Below are positions 55,899-64,000 of a DNA stretch of 64,000 nt, piece after piece; position 1 is the first letter of the stretch, and each line of letters starts with the position of its first letter. The stretch is from Arthrobacter zhangbolii (GTDB taxonomy: Bacteria > Actinomycetota > Actinomycetes > Actinomycetales > Micrococcaceae). The notes below the pieces were generated by a model. The model searched no databases. It saw only the letters and a list, made by a program, of their open reading frames with translations, and had not been told where the DNA came from. The position numbers were made by a program, and so were the translations under genes. The stretch covers positions 1,860,001 to 1,924,000 of the forward strand of contig NZ_CP094984.1 of the NCBI RefSeq assembly GCF_022869865.1, written 5' to 3'.

Positions 55899-57869
55899 GT
55901 GTCCGCCAAGAGAACCGAACGCCTGCTGAACCTGGTCATTGCCCTGCTCTCCACCCGCAGGGGCTTTACCAAGCACGAGCTGTTCGAAGAGATCGAACTG
56001 TATGCAGAGGCTTCCTCGCCGGAAGCACGGGAGAAGCTTTTCGACCGGGACAAGGCCTTCCTGCGCGAGCAGGGCATCCCCGTGGAGTCCTACAGCGAAG
56101 ACCCCATGTTCGAGGACAACACCATCCAGCGCTACCGCATCCGGCAGGACGCGTACCGTCTGCCCGGCGTCCGCTTCACACCGGAGGAATCAGCGGTCCT
56201 GGGCCTGGCAGCGCGCATGTGGGACCAGGCCTCCCTGGGCTCCGCCGCCGCCCGTGCCCTGCGCAAACTCCAGGCCCGCGGCGTGCTGCCCGAAGACGCC
56301 GGCCGGATCCCGCTGCAGCCCACCATCCGCACCAATGACCCGCACTTCGACGAAATCTGGCAGGCCACCACGACACGCACTCCGGTCACCTTCGGTTACC
56401 GGCCGGCCGGGGCCGGAGAGCACTCACTGCGCCGCGTGCAGCCGTGGGGCATGGGCAGCCGCTTCGGCCACTGGTACCTGGCCGGTTATGACCTTGACCG
56501 CAACGCCGAGCGGATCTTCCGGCTCTCACGGATGGACGGACCCGTCCGGCTGCGGCCCGGCACCTACACCGTGCCCGCGGACTTTGACATGGATGCCTCC
56601 CTGGCCTCGCTCGACGGCGTGTTTCCCCCACGCCCGGCGGCCGTGGACGTGCGTCCCGGGTCCGGCGCCGCACTTCGCCTTGAGGCCCTGACCGTAACCG
56701 AAGGATCCGGGGGACGGGACCGGCTGCACCTGCGGGTCCGTGACCTTGATGCCCTCGCTGCCGACACGGCGGCGCTGGGAGCCGCCGCCGTCGCCGTCGA
56801 GCCGGCAGAGTACGTGGACCGCGTCCGGACCGCCCTGACGGCATCCCTTGAAGTCCAGGACAGACCGCTGCCGGCATTCGAGCTGCAGGTACCCGCGGCA
56901 CCCGGGCACCGGCAGGCCTCCGGCGCCCAGGACCATCTCACCAGGCTGCTGGACCTGGTGCCCTATGTCCTGGCCAACCAGGGCGCGGATATGGCGGAAA
57001 CCGCCGCCGTGTTCGGGGTGAGCAAGGAACAGCTGGCCAAGGACCTGAACCTGCTCTTTGTCAGCGGACCCCGGCATTACCCCAACGGCCTGATGGATGT
57101 CAGTTTCGATGATGACCGAATCTACATTGAGAACGCGGACGACCTGTCCGAGCCGGTACGTTTCGGGATGGACGAGGCAGCGGCACTGATCGTAGGACTG
57201 GACACGCTTTCCGCGCTTCCCGGAATCGGCTCCTCAGCGGCGGTCGCCAGTGCACTGGAGAAGCTTGCTGCGGCAGCGGGGGAGTCAGGCGGAGTCGGAA
57301 CCGCCGTCGCCGCACGGCTGGACGACTCCGCGGCCGCGCCGGTCCTGGCCCAGCTCCAGCAGGCCATTGCCGGCGCCCGCCAGCTTGAACTGCGCTATCT
57401 GGTACCCAGCCGTGACGAGCTCACCGACCGCACGGTGGACCCGCGGCGCCTGTTCTCCGTGGACAACACCTGGTATCTGGAAGCCTGGTGCCACCGGGCC
57501 GAAGCAATGCGGCATTTCCGGCTGGACCGTATCCACGGCGTCCGGGACAGCGGGCCGGCCCTGACCCATGCCCCCGGAACGGATGCCGCCTTCCCGTCGA
57601 GCCTCTTCACGCCAGGGCCGCTGGACAGCCTGGTTGTGCTGGTGCTGGAGCCGTCAGCCCTGTGGGTGGCCGAAGCCTACGACGCCGAACGGCGCGCGGA
57701 CCTTCCCGACGGCAGGACGGCAGTTGAATTGCGCACAGCCCATACCGACTGGATTCCGGCGTTCATTGCCCGGCTGGGCGGAGCCGCCGCCGTCGCATCA
57801 CCGCCGGAGCTGCGATCAGCAACGCAGGCCTGGCTAAGGGAGGCCGCAGCGAACTATCCGCCCGCCTAG
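55899..57869 (+). CDS. pafBC: fused PafB-PafC DNA-damage transcription regulator
   Basis: 656 residues made of two similar halves, each with a winged helix and WYL domain: HTH 1-60, WYL about 158-235 (VTFGYRPAGAGEHSLRRVQPWGMGSRFGHWYLAGYD), HTH about 347-400 and WYL about 497-550 (LELRYLVPSRDELTDRTVDPRRL). In M. tuberculosis PafB and PafC are separate and form a heterodimer; fused forms are known in Arthrobacter. The protein activates LexA-independent DNA-repair genes. Follows the FKBP terminator with its own promoter. Confidence 0.94.
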   Translation: MSAKRTERLLNLVIALLSTRRGFTKHELFEEIELYAEASSPEAREKLFDRDKAFLREQGIPVESYSEDPMFEDNTIQRYRIRQDAYRLPGVRFTPEESAVLGLAARMWDQASLGSAAARALRKLQARGVLPEDAGRIPLQPTIRTNDPHFDEIWQATTTRTPVTFGYRPAGAGEHSLRRVQPWGMGSRFGHWYLAGYDLDRNAERIFRLSRMDGPVRLRPGTYTVPADFDMDASLASLDGVFPPRPAAVDVRPGSGAALRLEALTVTEGSGGRDRLHLRVRDLDALAADTAALGAAAVAVEPAEYVDRVRTALTASLEVQDRPLPAFELQVPAAPGHRQASGAQDHLTRLLDLVPYVLANQGADMAETAAVFGVSKEQLAKDLNLLFVSGPRHYPNGLMDVSFDDDRIYIENADDLSEPVRFGMDEAAALIVGLDTLSALPGIGSSAAVASALEKLAAAAGESGGVGTAVAARLDDSAAAPVLAQLQQAIAGARQLELRYLVPSRDELTDRTVDPRRLFSVDNTWYLEAWCHRAEAMRHFRLDRIHGVRDSGPALTHAPGTDAAFPSSLFTPGPLDSLVVLVLEPSALWVAEAYDAERRADLPDGRTAVELRTAHTDWIPAFIARLGGAAAVASPPELRSATQAWLREAAANYPPA

Positions 57870-57901
57870 GAACCGTTGCGTTCCCGCACAGCAGACTCCA
57901 C

Positions 57902-57907
57902 TATGCT
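57902..57907 (+). promoter_or_regulatory. -10 element TATGCT, leaderless-type
   Basis: Hexamer six bases before the ATG at 57914; no Shine-Dalgarno. Confidence 0.5.
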
Positions 57908-57913
57908 GGGACT

Positions 57914-58249
57914 ATGCCTTGGTGGTCCTGGATACTCATTTGGCTTGCCCTCGCGGCAGGCGCGGCGGCGTTCTACGCCCTGATCGGCTACCGGCTCTTC
58001 CAGCGGTTCCTCGGCATCCTGCGCGAGTTCGAGACCGCTTCAGCGAAACTGTCCTTCAGCGTCCCGGAGACGGTGTCCTCCACCGTCGTGGAGGAGGGCG
58101 GCGGCGGGATCTTCATGGAACCGGCAACGGCACGAACGTCCTACGAGGCCGGGAAGGCCGCGCGCCGCGACGCACGCCGGCAGCGGCGCATTGAACGCCG
58201 TACAGCCAAGGGACAGCCGCGCGCATGGCGCGATCTCCCGGATCTCTGA
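57914..58249 (+). CDS. small membrane-anchored protein between pafBC and tatA
   Basis: 111 residues. One N-terminal helix (WWSWILIWLALAAGAAAFYALIGY), an amphipathic segment (FQRFLGILREFETASAKLSF), then a basic coil (GKAARRDARRQRRIERRTAKGQPRAWRDLPDL) predicted in the cytoplasm. I do not recognise the family. Position before tatA and its TatA/TatB-like plan (membrane helix, amphipathic helix, charged tail) are suggestive but prove nothing. Confidence 0.75.
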   Translation: MPWWSWILIWLALAAGAAAFYALIGYRLFQRFLGILREFETASAKLSFSVPETVSSTVVEEGGGGIFMEPATARTSYEAGKAARRDARRQRRIERRTAKGQPRAWRDLPDL

Positions 58250-58282
58250 CATAGAATTATTGCTCAACGAAAGGACCCCGCC

Positions 58283-58579
58283 ATGAGGCTTGAAGGCTGG
58301 CAAATCATTGTCATTGTTGTACTGGCTATCCTGCTGTTCGGCGCCCCGAAACTTCCGGGCCTGGCAAGGAGCGTTGGTCAGTCCCTGCGCATCTTCAAGT
58401 CCGAGGTACGCCAGATGAAGGACGAAGACCCCAAACCCGCCACCGACCCGGTGGAGGGCCACGTGGTGAACCCTGAGCAGCAGGCACAGTCCCAGACGTT
58501 CTTCCCCGGTCAGACCCCGCCGTCCGGTACCCCCGGAAGTTCCCCGGATTCCGCGGGTAACCCGCCCGCCAGCCGCTAG
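58283..58579 (+). CDS. tatA: twin-arginine translocase subunit TatA
   Basis: 98 residues: one membrane helix (WQIIVIVVLAILLFGAPKLPGLARSVGQSL), the FG hinge, an amphipathic helix, and a polar Pro-rich tail. It forms the pore for folded Tat substrates. AAAGGA precedes the ATG. Next gene is tatC. Confidence 0.95.
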   Translation: MRLEGWQIIVIVVLAILLFGAPKLPGLARSVGQSLRIFKSEVRQMKDEDPKPATDPVEGHVVNPEQQAQSQTFFPGQTPPSGTPGSSPDSAGNPPASR

Positions 58580-58584
58580 CAGCC

Positions 58585-59412
58585 GTGGCGCTGCGTAAAG
58601 GGCGCAAATCCAACCCTGAGGGTCGGATGGCCCTCAAGGAGCACCTGCGGGAGCTCCGCAACCGCCTGGTCAAGGCCGCCGTCGCCGTGGTCCTGGGCAC
58701 CGTGGGCGGGTTCTTCCTGTACCTGCCCGTCTTCGAAGCCCTGACCAGGCCCCTCATCGATGCGGGCAACAGCGACGGCCGCTTCACCACGATCAACTTT
58801 GAGGGTGTGGCTACCCCCTTTGACCAGATGATCCAGGTCTCGGTCTTTATCGGCCTGCTGGTCTCCAGCCCTGTCTGGCTCTACCAGGCATGGGCCTTTG
58901 TCACGCCGGGGCTAAAGACCAAGGAACGCCGGGCGGCCCTGGGGTTCCTCGCTGCCGCCGTCCCGCTGTTCCTGGCCGGTGTCGGCCTGGCCTGGCTCAT
59001 CCTGCCCAACGCCGTGCGTGTGCTGACCGAGTTCACCCCCGAGGGCGGCTCCAACGTCATCACCGCCTCCGTCTACCTGGCCTTTGTGCTGCGGCTGCTG
59101 CTGGCCTTCGGCATCGCCTTCCTGATCCCTGTGTTCCTGGTGGGACTGAACCTTGCCGGCCTGCTCACAGGTAAAACCGTGCTGAAGTACTGGCGGATTA
59201 CGGTGTTTGTGATCTGCCTGTTTGCGGCCATGGCAGCCCCCGGTGCAGACGCCCTGAGCATGTTCTACCTCGCCGCGCCGCTGCTGCTGCTGTTTGCCGT
59301 TGCCGTTGGCATCTGCCTGATCAATGACAAGCGCCGGATCCGCAGGCAGGCATCGAGGGAAGCCGCCGTGGCAGCGGACGTGAACACCGCCACGCCCGTA
59401 CACGAGCTCTGA
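58585..59412 (+). CDS. tatC: twin-arginine translocase subunit TatC
   Basis: 275 residues, six helices. N-terminal MALKEHLRELRNRLVKA and the first periplasmic loop are typical of the signal-peptide receptor; the FE/P region appears as YQAWAFVTPGLKTKERR. GTG start five bases after the tatA stop. Confidence 0.95.
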   Translation: MALRKGRKSNPEGRMALKEHLRELRNRLVKAAVAVVLGTVGGFFLYLPVFEALTRPLIDAGNSDGRFTTINFEGVATPFDQMIQVSVFIGLLVSSPVWLYQAWAFVTPGLKTKERRAALGFLAAAVPLFLAGVGLAWLILPNAVRVLTEFTPEGGSNVITASVYLAFVLRLLLAFGIAFLIPVFLVGLNLAGLLTGKTVLKYWRITVFVICLFAAMAAPGADALSMFYLAAPLLLLFAVAVGICLINDKRRIRRQASREAAVAADVNTATPVHEL

Positions 59413-59471
59413 ACCGGCCCCGTCCACGTTCGCCCACCGATGATATGGCGCAGTGCCGGGCACACAGAGCA

Positions 59472-59477
59472 TAGGCT
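59472..59477 (+). promoter_or_regulatory. -10 element TAGGCT, leaderless-type
   Basis: Hexamer six bases before the ATG of the helicase gene; no Shine-Dalgarno. Confidence 0.5.
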
Positions 59478-59483
59478 GGGTTT

Positions 59484-62336
59484 ATGACGTCTCCTTCGGA
59501 GCGGTATCTCGCCGCAAAACAACGTTCCGAACATAACAAAACCTCCCTCGGAATCTTCGAGAAGTCGCTGGGCTTTGAACTCGATGCCTTCCAGTCGGAG
59601 GCGTGCCGTTCCCTGGAAGCCGGCCGCGGCGTCCTGGTGGCCGCTCCCACCGGGGCAGGAAAAACGGTGGTGGGGGAGTTTGCCGTCTACCTCGCCCTTG
59701 AAAAGGGTTTGAAGGCCTTCTACACCACTCCCATCAAGGCGCTGAGCAACCAGAAATACACGGAGCTGGCGGCCGCGTACGGCAGTGAACGCGTGGGGCT
59801 GCTCACCGGGGACACCAGTATCAATCCGGACGCCGACGTAGTGGTGATGACCACCGAAGTGCTGCGGAACATGCTCTATTCCGACTCCGATGCACTGATG
59901 GACCTTGGTTATGTGGTCATGGATGAAGTGCATTACCTGGCTGACCGGTTCCGCGGAGCGGTGTGGGAGGAAGTGATCATCCACCTTCCCTCCGATGTGC
60001 TGGTTGCCTCACTGAGCGCCACGGTTTCCAACGCCGAAGAGTTCGGGGCCTGGCTGGACACCGTGCGGGGAGACACCGACGTGGTGGTCTCCGAACACCG
60101 GCCGGTTCCGCTGTGGCAGCACGTCATGGTGGGCAGGGACATTTACGACCTGTTCGAATCCGATGTCTCGTTCGACGAAGCCGCCGGCGAACAGCCCGGC
60201 ATCAAGGAGCGCTACCGGGTAAACCCTGAACTGGCCGAACTCGCGCGGGCCGAGTCCCGCGTGAACCAGCGCGGGCACTGGGGCGGCGCCCGGGGATCAT
60301 CCCGCGGCGGGCGCAGCGACCGGCACCGCGGCAACCGTCCGGGCGGCCATGGAAACGGCGGTCCGCCGATCACCCGGATTCCGCGTGCATCCCGCCCGCA
60401 GGTCATTGCCCAGCTGGACCGCAACGGCCTGCTGCCGGCCATCACCTTTATTTTCTCCCGCAACGGCTGCGAGGGCGCCGTGCGACAGTGCGTCGACGCC
60501 GGTCTGTGGCTGACCACCGAGGAGGAACGCCGGGAAATAGCCCGGGTGGTGGATGAGGCTACCCAGGACATTCCGGAGGATGACCTGGAAGTGCTGGGCT
60601 TCTGGACCTGGCGCGAAGGCCTGGTCCGCGGATTCGCGGCCCACCATGCCGGCATGCTGCCCACCTTCAAGGAGGTGGTGGAACGTCTCTTCGCAGCCGG
60701 GCTGGTCCGTGCCGTTTTTGCCACCGAAACCCTGGCCCTGGGCATCAACATGCCGGCACGATCAGTGGTGCTGGAAAAGCTGGACAAGTTCAACGGCGAA
60801 GCCCACGTGGACATCACGGCAGGGGAGTACACCCAGCTCACCGGACGTGCCGGACGCCGCGGAATCGACGTCGAGGGCCATGCCGTGGTGCTGTGGCAGC
60901 CCGGAACCGATCCCGCTGCCGTTGCCGGCCTGGCATCCCGGCGGACTTACCCGCTGAACTCCAGCTTCCGGCCCACCTACAACATGAGCATCAACCTCAT
61001 TGCCCAGTTCGGCCGGGAACGGGCACGCGAAATCCTTGAATCCTCCTTCGCCCAGTTCCAGGCCGACCGTTCAGTGGTGGGCCTGGCCAAACAGGTCCGT
61101 TCCCGTGAGGAATCACTGGCCGGGTACGAAAAGGCGATGACCTGCCATCTCGGGGACTTCACCGAGTACTCGGCGCTTCGCCGGGAACTCTCGGACCAGG
61201 AATCCGCAGCTTCCAAGTCCCGTGCCCGGAACAGGCGCAGCTCCGCCGCCGCATCGCTGGAGAACCTGCGTCCCGGCGACATCATCCTCATACCCGGCGG
61301 CCGCATCGGCGGCCACGCCGTGGTCCTGGACGTGGATGCCGCCGCACACGAGGTGCGTCCCTCGGTCCTGACGGAGGACAAGCAAATCAGGCGGATCAGC
61401 AGCATGGACCTGGACGGTCCTGCCGAGGCCGTCTCGCACATCCGGATCCCCAAATCCTTTAACTCCCGTTCCCCCAAGGACCGGCGTGATCTTGCCTCCT
61501 CACTGCGTAACGCGCTGCATGACCACCGGCCGCCGCGTCCTGCCGCTGCACGTGCCAATACGCTGCACACGTCCGGAACCGAACGGCAGGAGAAGGCCAT
61601 TGCCGAGCTGCGCCGCAAGCTGCGTGCGCATCCCTGCCATGGCTGCAGCGAACGTGAAGACCATGCCCGCTGGGCTGAGCGCTGGTGGAAGCTTCGCCGC
61701 GAGACCGACAACCTGGTCGGCCAGATCCGTGGCCGGACCAACACGATTGCCAAAACCTTCGACCGGGTCTGCGACGTCCTCACCCGCTACGGCTATGTGG
61801 CGCCGGACGCCTCCGGTACGGACGCCGTCACACCGGCAGGCCAGAAGCTGCGGCGGATCTACGGCGAAAAGGACCTCCTGGTTGCCCTGGCACTGGAACA
61901 GGGTGCCTTCGATGACCTGGATGCTGCCGAGCTCGCCTGCCTTGCCACGGCACTGGTGTACCAGGCCAAGCGTGAGGAACGCGGCCTGCGGCCCAAGATG
62001 CCCAGTATCTCGCTGGAGGTCGCCGTGGACACCGTCATCCGGCAGTGGTCCGAGCTGACCGATATGGAAGAGGCATCCCGGCTGCCCGAGACCGGGGAAC
62101 CGGAACTGGGGCTGGTCTGGCCAATGTACAAGTGGGTCAAGGGCAAGCACCTGCAGGTCGCCTTGAACGGCACCGAGCTGGCCGCCGGCGACTTTGTGCG
62201 CTGGGCCAAGCAGGTGATTGACCTGCTCGACCAGCTGGCCAAGGTGCCGGACCTGCCGCCGGGAATGCGCCGCCGCTTCCTTGACGCCATTGCCCTGGTG
62301 CGGCGCGGCGTCGTCGCCTACTCCAACGTGGGCTAA
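59484..62336 (+). CDS. helY: HelY/Mtr4-like superfamily 2 RNA helicase
   Basis: 950 residues. Walker A APTGAGKTVVGEFA near 52-60, DEVH box near 147 (VMDEVHYLAD), motif III SATV, motif VI QLTGRAGRRGID, and a C-terminal DSHCT-like region. A Gly/Arg-rich insert sits at about 260-296 (between motif III and IV). Related to M. tuberculosis HelY (Rv2092c), which follows tatC there too. Likely acts in RNA processing or decay. Confidence 0.93.
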   Translation: MTSPSERYLAAKQRSEHNKTSLGIFEKSLGFELDAFQSEACRSLEAGRGVLVAAPTGAGKTVVGEFAVYLALEKGLKAFYTTPIKALSNQKYTELAAAYGSERVGLLTGDTSINPDADVVVMTTEVLRNMLYSDSDALMDLGYVVMDEVHYLADRFRGAVWEEVIIHLPSDVLVASLSATVSNAEEFGAWLDTVRGDTDVVVSEHRPVPLWQHVMVGRDIYDLFESDVSFDEAAGEQPGIKERYRVNPELAELARAESRVNQRGHWGGARGSSRGGRSDRHRGNRPGGHGNGGPPITRIPRASRPQVIAQLDRNGLLPAITFIFSRNGCEGAVRQCVDAGLWLTTEEERREIARVVDEATQDIPEDDLEVLGFWTWREGLVRGFAAHHAGMLPTFKEVVERLFAAGLVRAVFATETLALGINMPARSVVLEKLDKFNGEAHVDITAGEYTQLTGRAGRRGIDVEGHAVVLWQPGTDPAAVAGLASRRTYPLNSSFRPTYNMSINLIAQFGRERAREILESSFAQFQADRSVVGLAKQVRSREESLAGYEKAMTCHLGDFTEYSALRRELSDQESAASKSRARNRRSSAAASLENLRPGDIILIPGGRIGGHAVVLDVDAAAHEVRPSVLTEDKQIRRISSMDLDGPAEAVSHIRIPKSFNSRSPKDRRDLASSLRNALHDHRPPRPAAARANTLHTSGTERQEKAIAELRRKLRAHPCHGCSEREDHARWAERWWKLRRETDNLVGQIRGRTNTIAKTFDRVCDVLTRYGYVAPDASGTDAVTPAGQKLRRIYGEKDLLVALALEQGAFDDLDAAELACLATALVYQAKREERGLRPKMPSISLEVAVDTVIRQWSELTDMEEASRLPETGEPELGLVWPMYKWVKGKHLQVALNGTELAAGDFVRWAKQVIDLLDQLAKVPDLPPGMRRRFLDAIALVRRGVVAYSNVG

Positions 62337-62385
62337 CCACGTTCCGTACGTTTTACCGATAGTTCTACAGAAAACAGGTGAGTCC

Positions 62386-64000
62386 TTGAACGGCAGTCCC
62401 ATCCAGAGCGCCCCCACCCTGACGCTCTACCGCAACGGCTCGGTCTACAGTGCCGCTGACCCTTTCGCCACCGCCATGCTCGTCGATGGCGACACCGTGG
62501 CCTGGGTGGGTTCCGAACACGCCGCCACCTCCATCCAGGACAGCAGGATGGAGGTGGTGGACCTGCACGGTGCGCTGGTGGCCCCGGGCTTCGTGGATGC
62601 ACACGTCCACACCACCGAACTCGGCATGTCCCTGGAAACGCTGGACCTCAGCGGCTGCAGCTCCCTGGCGGACCTGCTCGGGCGGGTCAGCAGCTACGCG
62701 AAGGGGACCGCGGGACCGATCCTTGGTTCCGGATGGGATGAATCGTCCTGGCCCGAGCGCCGGGTCCCCACCGCCGCCGAACTGGATGCGGCCTCCGGCA
62801 ACCGTCCGGTGTACCTCTCCCGCACCGATGTCCACTGCGCGGTGGTTTCCGGCACCCTTGCAGCCGACATGCAGCTCCACGAATATGACGGGTGGGACAA
62901 CGGCTTTGTGGTGCGGGCCGCGCACGAAGCGGCCCGTACCGTCTCCCGCGCCATTGACCCGGACCAGCGTGCGGTCTTCCAGCAGGCAGCCCTGAGGCAT
63001 GCCGCTTCCCGCGGCATAGTGGCCGTGACGGAAATGGCGGCCCCGCACATTGCGCCTCCCGAGGACCTGCGCCGGCTCCTCGGACTGGACGGCGCCCTTC
63101 CGGAGACTCCGCTGCCGCAGGTACTGCCGTACTGGGGCCAGCTGGTGGAAACGGAGGCGGAGGTAGCCGGGCTGCTGGACTTCTTTGAGGGCAGGCTGCT
63201 CGGTCTGGCAGGAGACCTGAACATAGACGGTTCCATCGGCGCCAGGACGGCAGCCCTGCGTGAGCCTTACACCGACGAACCCGGCGGCACCGGAACCCTG
63301 TACCTGACCCCGGAACAGGTAGGCCGGCATCTGGAGCTGATGACCCGGGCAGGGCTGCAGGGCGGCTTCCACGTCATTGGCGACGCGGGCATGGATGTTG
63401 CCCTGGCCGGGCTGCAGCTGGCAGCCGACGCGGTGGGTGAGGCAGCCATCCGTGCCGCCCACCACCGGCTCGAGCATGCCGAAATGACCGACGATGCGGC
63501 TATTGCCGGGCTCCTCCGCTTCGGAGTGGGCGTAAGCCTGCAACCGGGCTTTGACGCTGCCTGGGGCAACCCGGGCGGGCTGTACGAACAGCGGCTGGGG
63601 GAGAGGAGCCGGCAGATGAACCGGATGGCGTCGCTGCTCTCCTCCGGGGTCCCCGTGGCCCTGGGCTCGGACACACCCGTCCTGGCCGTGGATCCCTGGG
63701 CCGGGGTCCGGGCAGCCGTCTTCCACTCGAACCCCAAGGAACGGGTTTCCGCACGGGCCGCATTTATCGGACACACCCGGGCAGGCTGGCGGGCGGCAGG
63801 TGAGAGCAATTTCATGCTCGGCCAGCTGGCCCCGGGCGCGCCGGCGTCCTTTGCCGTCTGGGAGGTGCAGGAGCTTATGGTGCAAACCCCGGATGCCAAC
63901 GTGTCGGCCTGGAGTACGGACCCGAGGGCCGGTACGCCGCTGCTCCCGGCGCTGGATACCGGTGATGAACCGCGCTGCCTGCAGACCGTTCATAACGGCA
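62386..64000 (+). CDS. amidohydrolase family protein (YtcJ-like), truncated by the window
   Basis: At least 538 residues without stop. N-terminal beta domain then metal site VDAHVHTTE, later HVIGDAGMDVA, RLEHAE, and ALGSDTPVLAVDPW with the catalytic Asp. These match the amidohydrolase_3/YtcJ group, which hydrolyse amide or ester bonds of unknown substrates. Start at TTG 62386 with AGGTGAG upstream; no better in-frame start is near. It follows helY by 49 bases. Confidence 0.85.
   Translation, partial: MNGSPIQSAPTLTLYRNGSVYSAADPFATAMLVDGDTVAWVGSEHAATSIQDSRMEVVDLHGALVAPGFVDAHVHTTELGMSLETLDLSGCSSLADLLGRVSSYAKGTAGPILGSGWDESSWPERRVPTAAELDAASGNRPVYLSRTDVHCAVVSGTLAADMQLHEYDGWDNGFVVRAAHEAARTVSRAIDPDQRAVFQQAALRHAASRGIVAVTEMAAPHIAPPEDLRRLLGLDGALPETPLPQVLPYWGQLVETEAEVAGLLDFFEGRLLGLAGDLNIDGSIGARTAALREPYTDEPGGTGTLYLTPEQVGRHLELMTRAGLQGGFHVIGDAGMDVALAGLQLAADAVGEAAIRAAHHRLEHAEMTDDAAIAGLLRFGVGVSLQPGFDAAWGNPGGLYEQRLGERSRQMNRMASLLSSGVPVALGSDTPVLAVDPWAGVRAAVFHSNPKERVSARAAFIGHTRAGWRAAGESNFMLGQLAPGAPASFAVWEVQELMVQTPDANVSAWSTDPRAGTPLLPALDTGDEPRCLQTVHNG

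Noticed and set aside
55815-55899. A RecA-independent damage motif (TTGTC type, eight-base gap, TANNNT) before pafBC
   Set aside because: TTGTCGTCT occurs in the terminator arm region, but its distance to TAGATT is about 20 bases, not eight.
1-64000. CRISPR arrays, insertion sequences, prophage or integrated elements
   Set aside because: No spaced repeats, transposase or integrase motifs, or compositional break were seen. The short tandem repeats are at gene ends only.

Overview
The window is high-GC chromosomal DNA of an actinobacterium, most likely a member of the Micrococcaceae (Arthrobacter-like). The grounds are a complete Pup-proteasome locus, mycothiol ligase mshC, a naturally fused pafBC gene, zinc-free L31, many GTG starts, and dense short-spaced operons. 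I see no mobile element, integrase, CRISPR array or rRNA. There is one tRNA gene (Leu, anticodon GAG). The last gene is cut by the window edge.

Layout. 0.2-3.4 kb: an ABC-F translation factor and a lipoprotein whose coding frame has no normal start codon. 3.4-5 kb (minus): a DUF3099 protein, a small Cys-rich protein and SURF1. 5.1-9.4 kb: FabG, a second short-chain dehydrogenase with an enoyl-reductase-like active site, SerB, a lone ABC ATPase and a TrmH/SpoU methyltransferase. 9.4-12.4 kb: a lipoprotein, L31 type B, a lipoate-ligase family protein and a cupin. 12.4-22.5 kb: PepN with a membrane glycosyltransferase-like protein, a YeiH-type exporter, a P-type cation ATPase and a zinc-ribbon SDR. 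22.6-25.2 kb: divergent glgC and glgA/glgM. 25.3-31.8 kb: a fatty-acid module (acyl-CoA oxidase-like enzyme and TetR on the minus strand; thiolase, FabG4-like reductase and MaoC hydratase on the plus strand) around a perfect palindromic operator. 32-37.7 kb: kynureninase, a universal stress protein, an APC permease, a CBS/CorC membrane protein and an AI-2E family protein, then tRNA-Leu. 38-46.4 kb: an M20 peptidase, an acyl-CoA dehydrogenase-fold protein, two small proteins, UppP, MshC, a PAC2 protein, a HAD hydrolase and a site-2 protease.

46.5-62.3 kb is the main functional block: trmI, ARC ATPase, dop, pup, prcB, prcA, pafA, two FKBP isomerases, fused pafBC, a small membrane protein, tatA, tatC and a HelY/Mtr4-like helicase. 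Pup is deamidated by Dop, ligated to targets by PafA, recognised by ARC and fed into the PrcAB core. PafBC is the DNA-damage transcription activator usually encoded beside them. From recall, gene order from uppP to helY resembles the M. tuberculosis Rv2136c-Rv2092c interval.

The strongest pattern not explained by gene content is a recurrent TANNNT hexamer placed 6-8 bases before the start codon of at least 14 genes, generally without a usable Shine-Dalgarno. This is the signature of leaderless transcription. Other leads are the symmetric TetR operator that holds the -10 elements of both divergent promoters, a FabL-like candidate enoyl reductase next to fabG, and a zinc-ribbon SDR lacking the catalytic Tyr.
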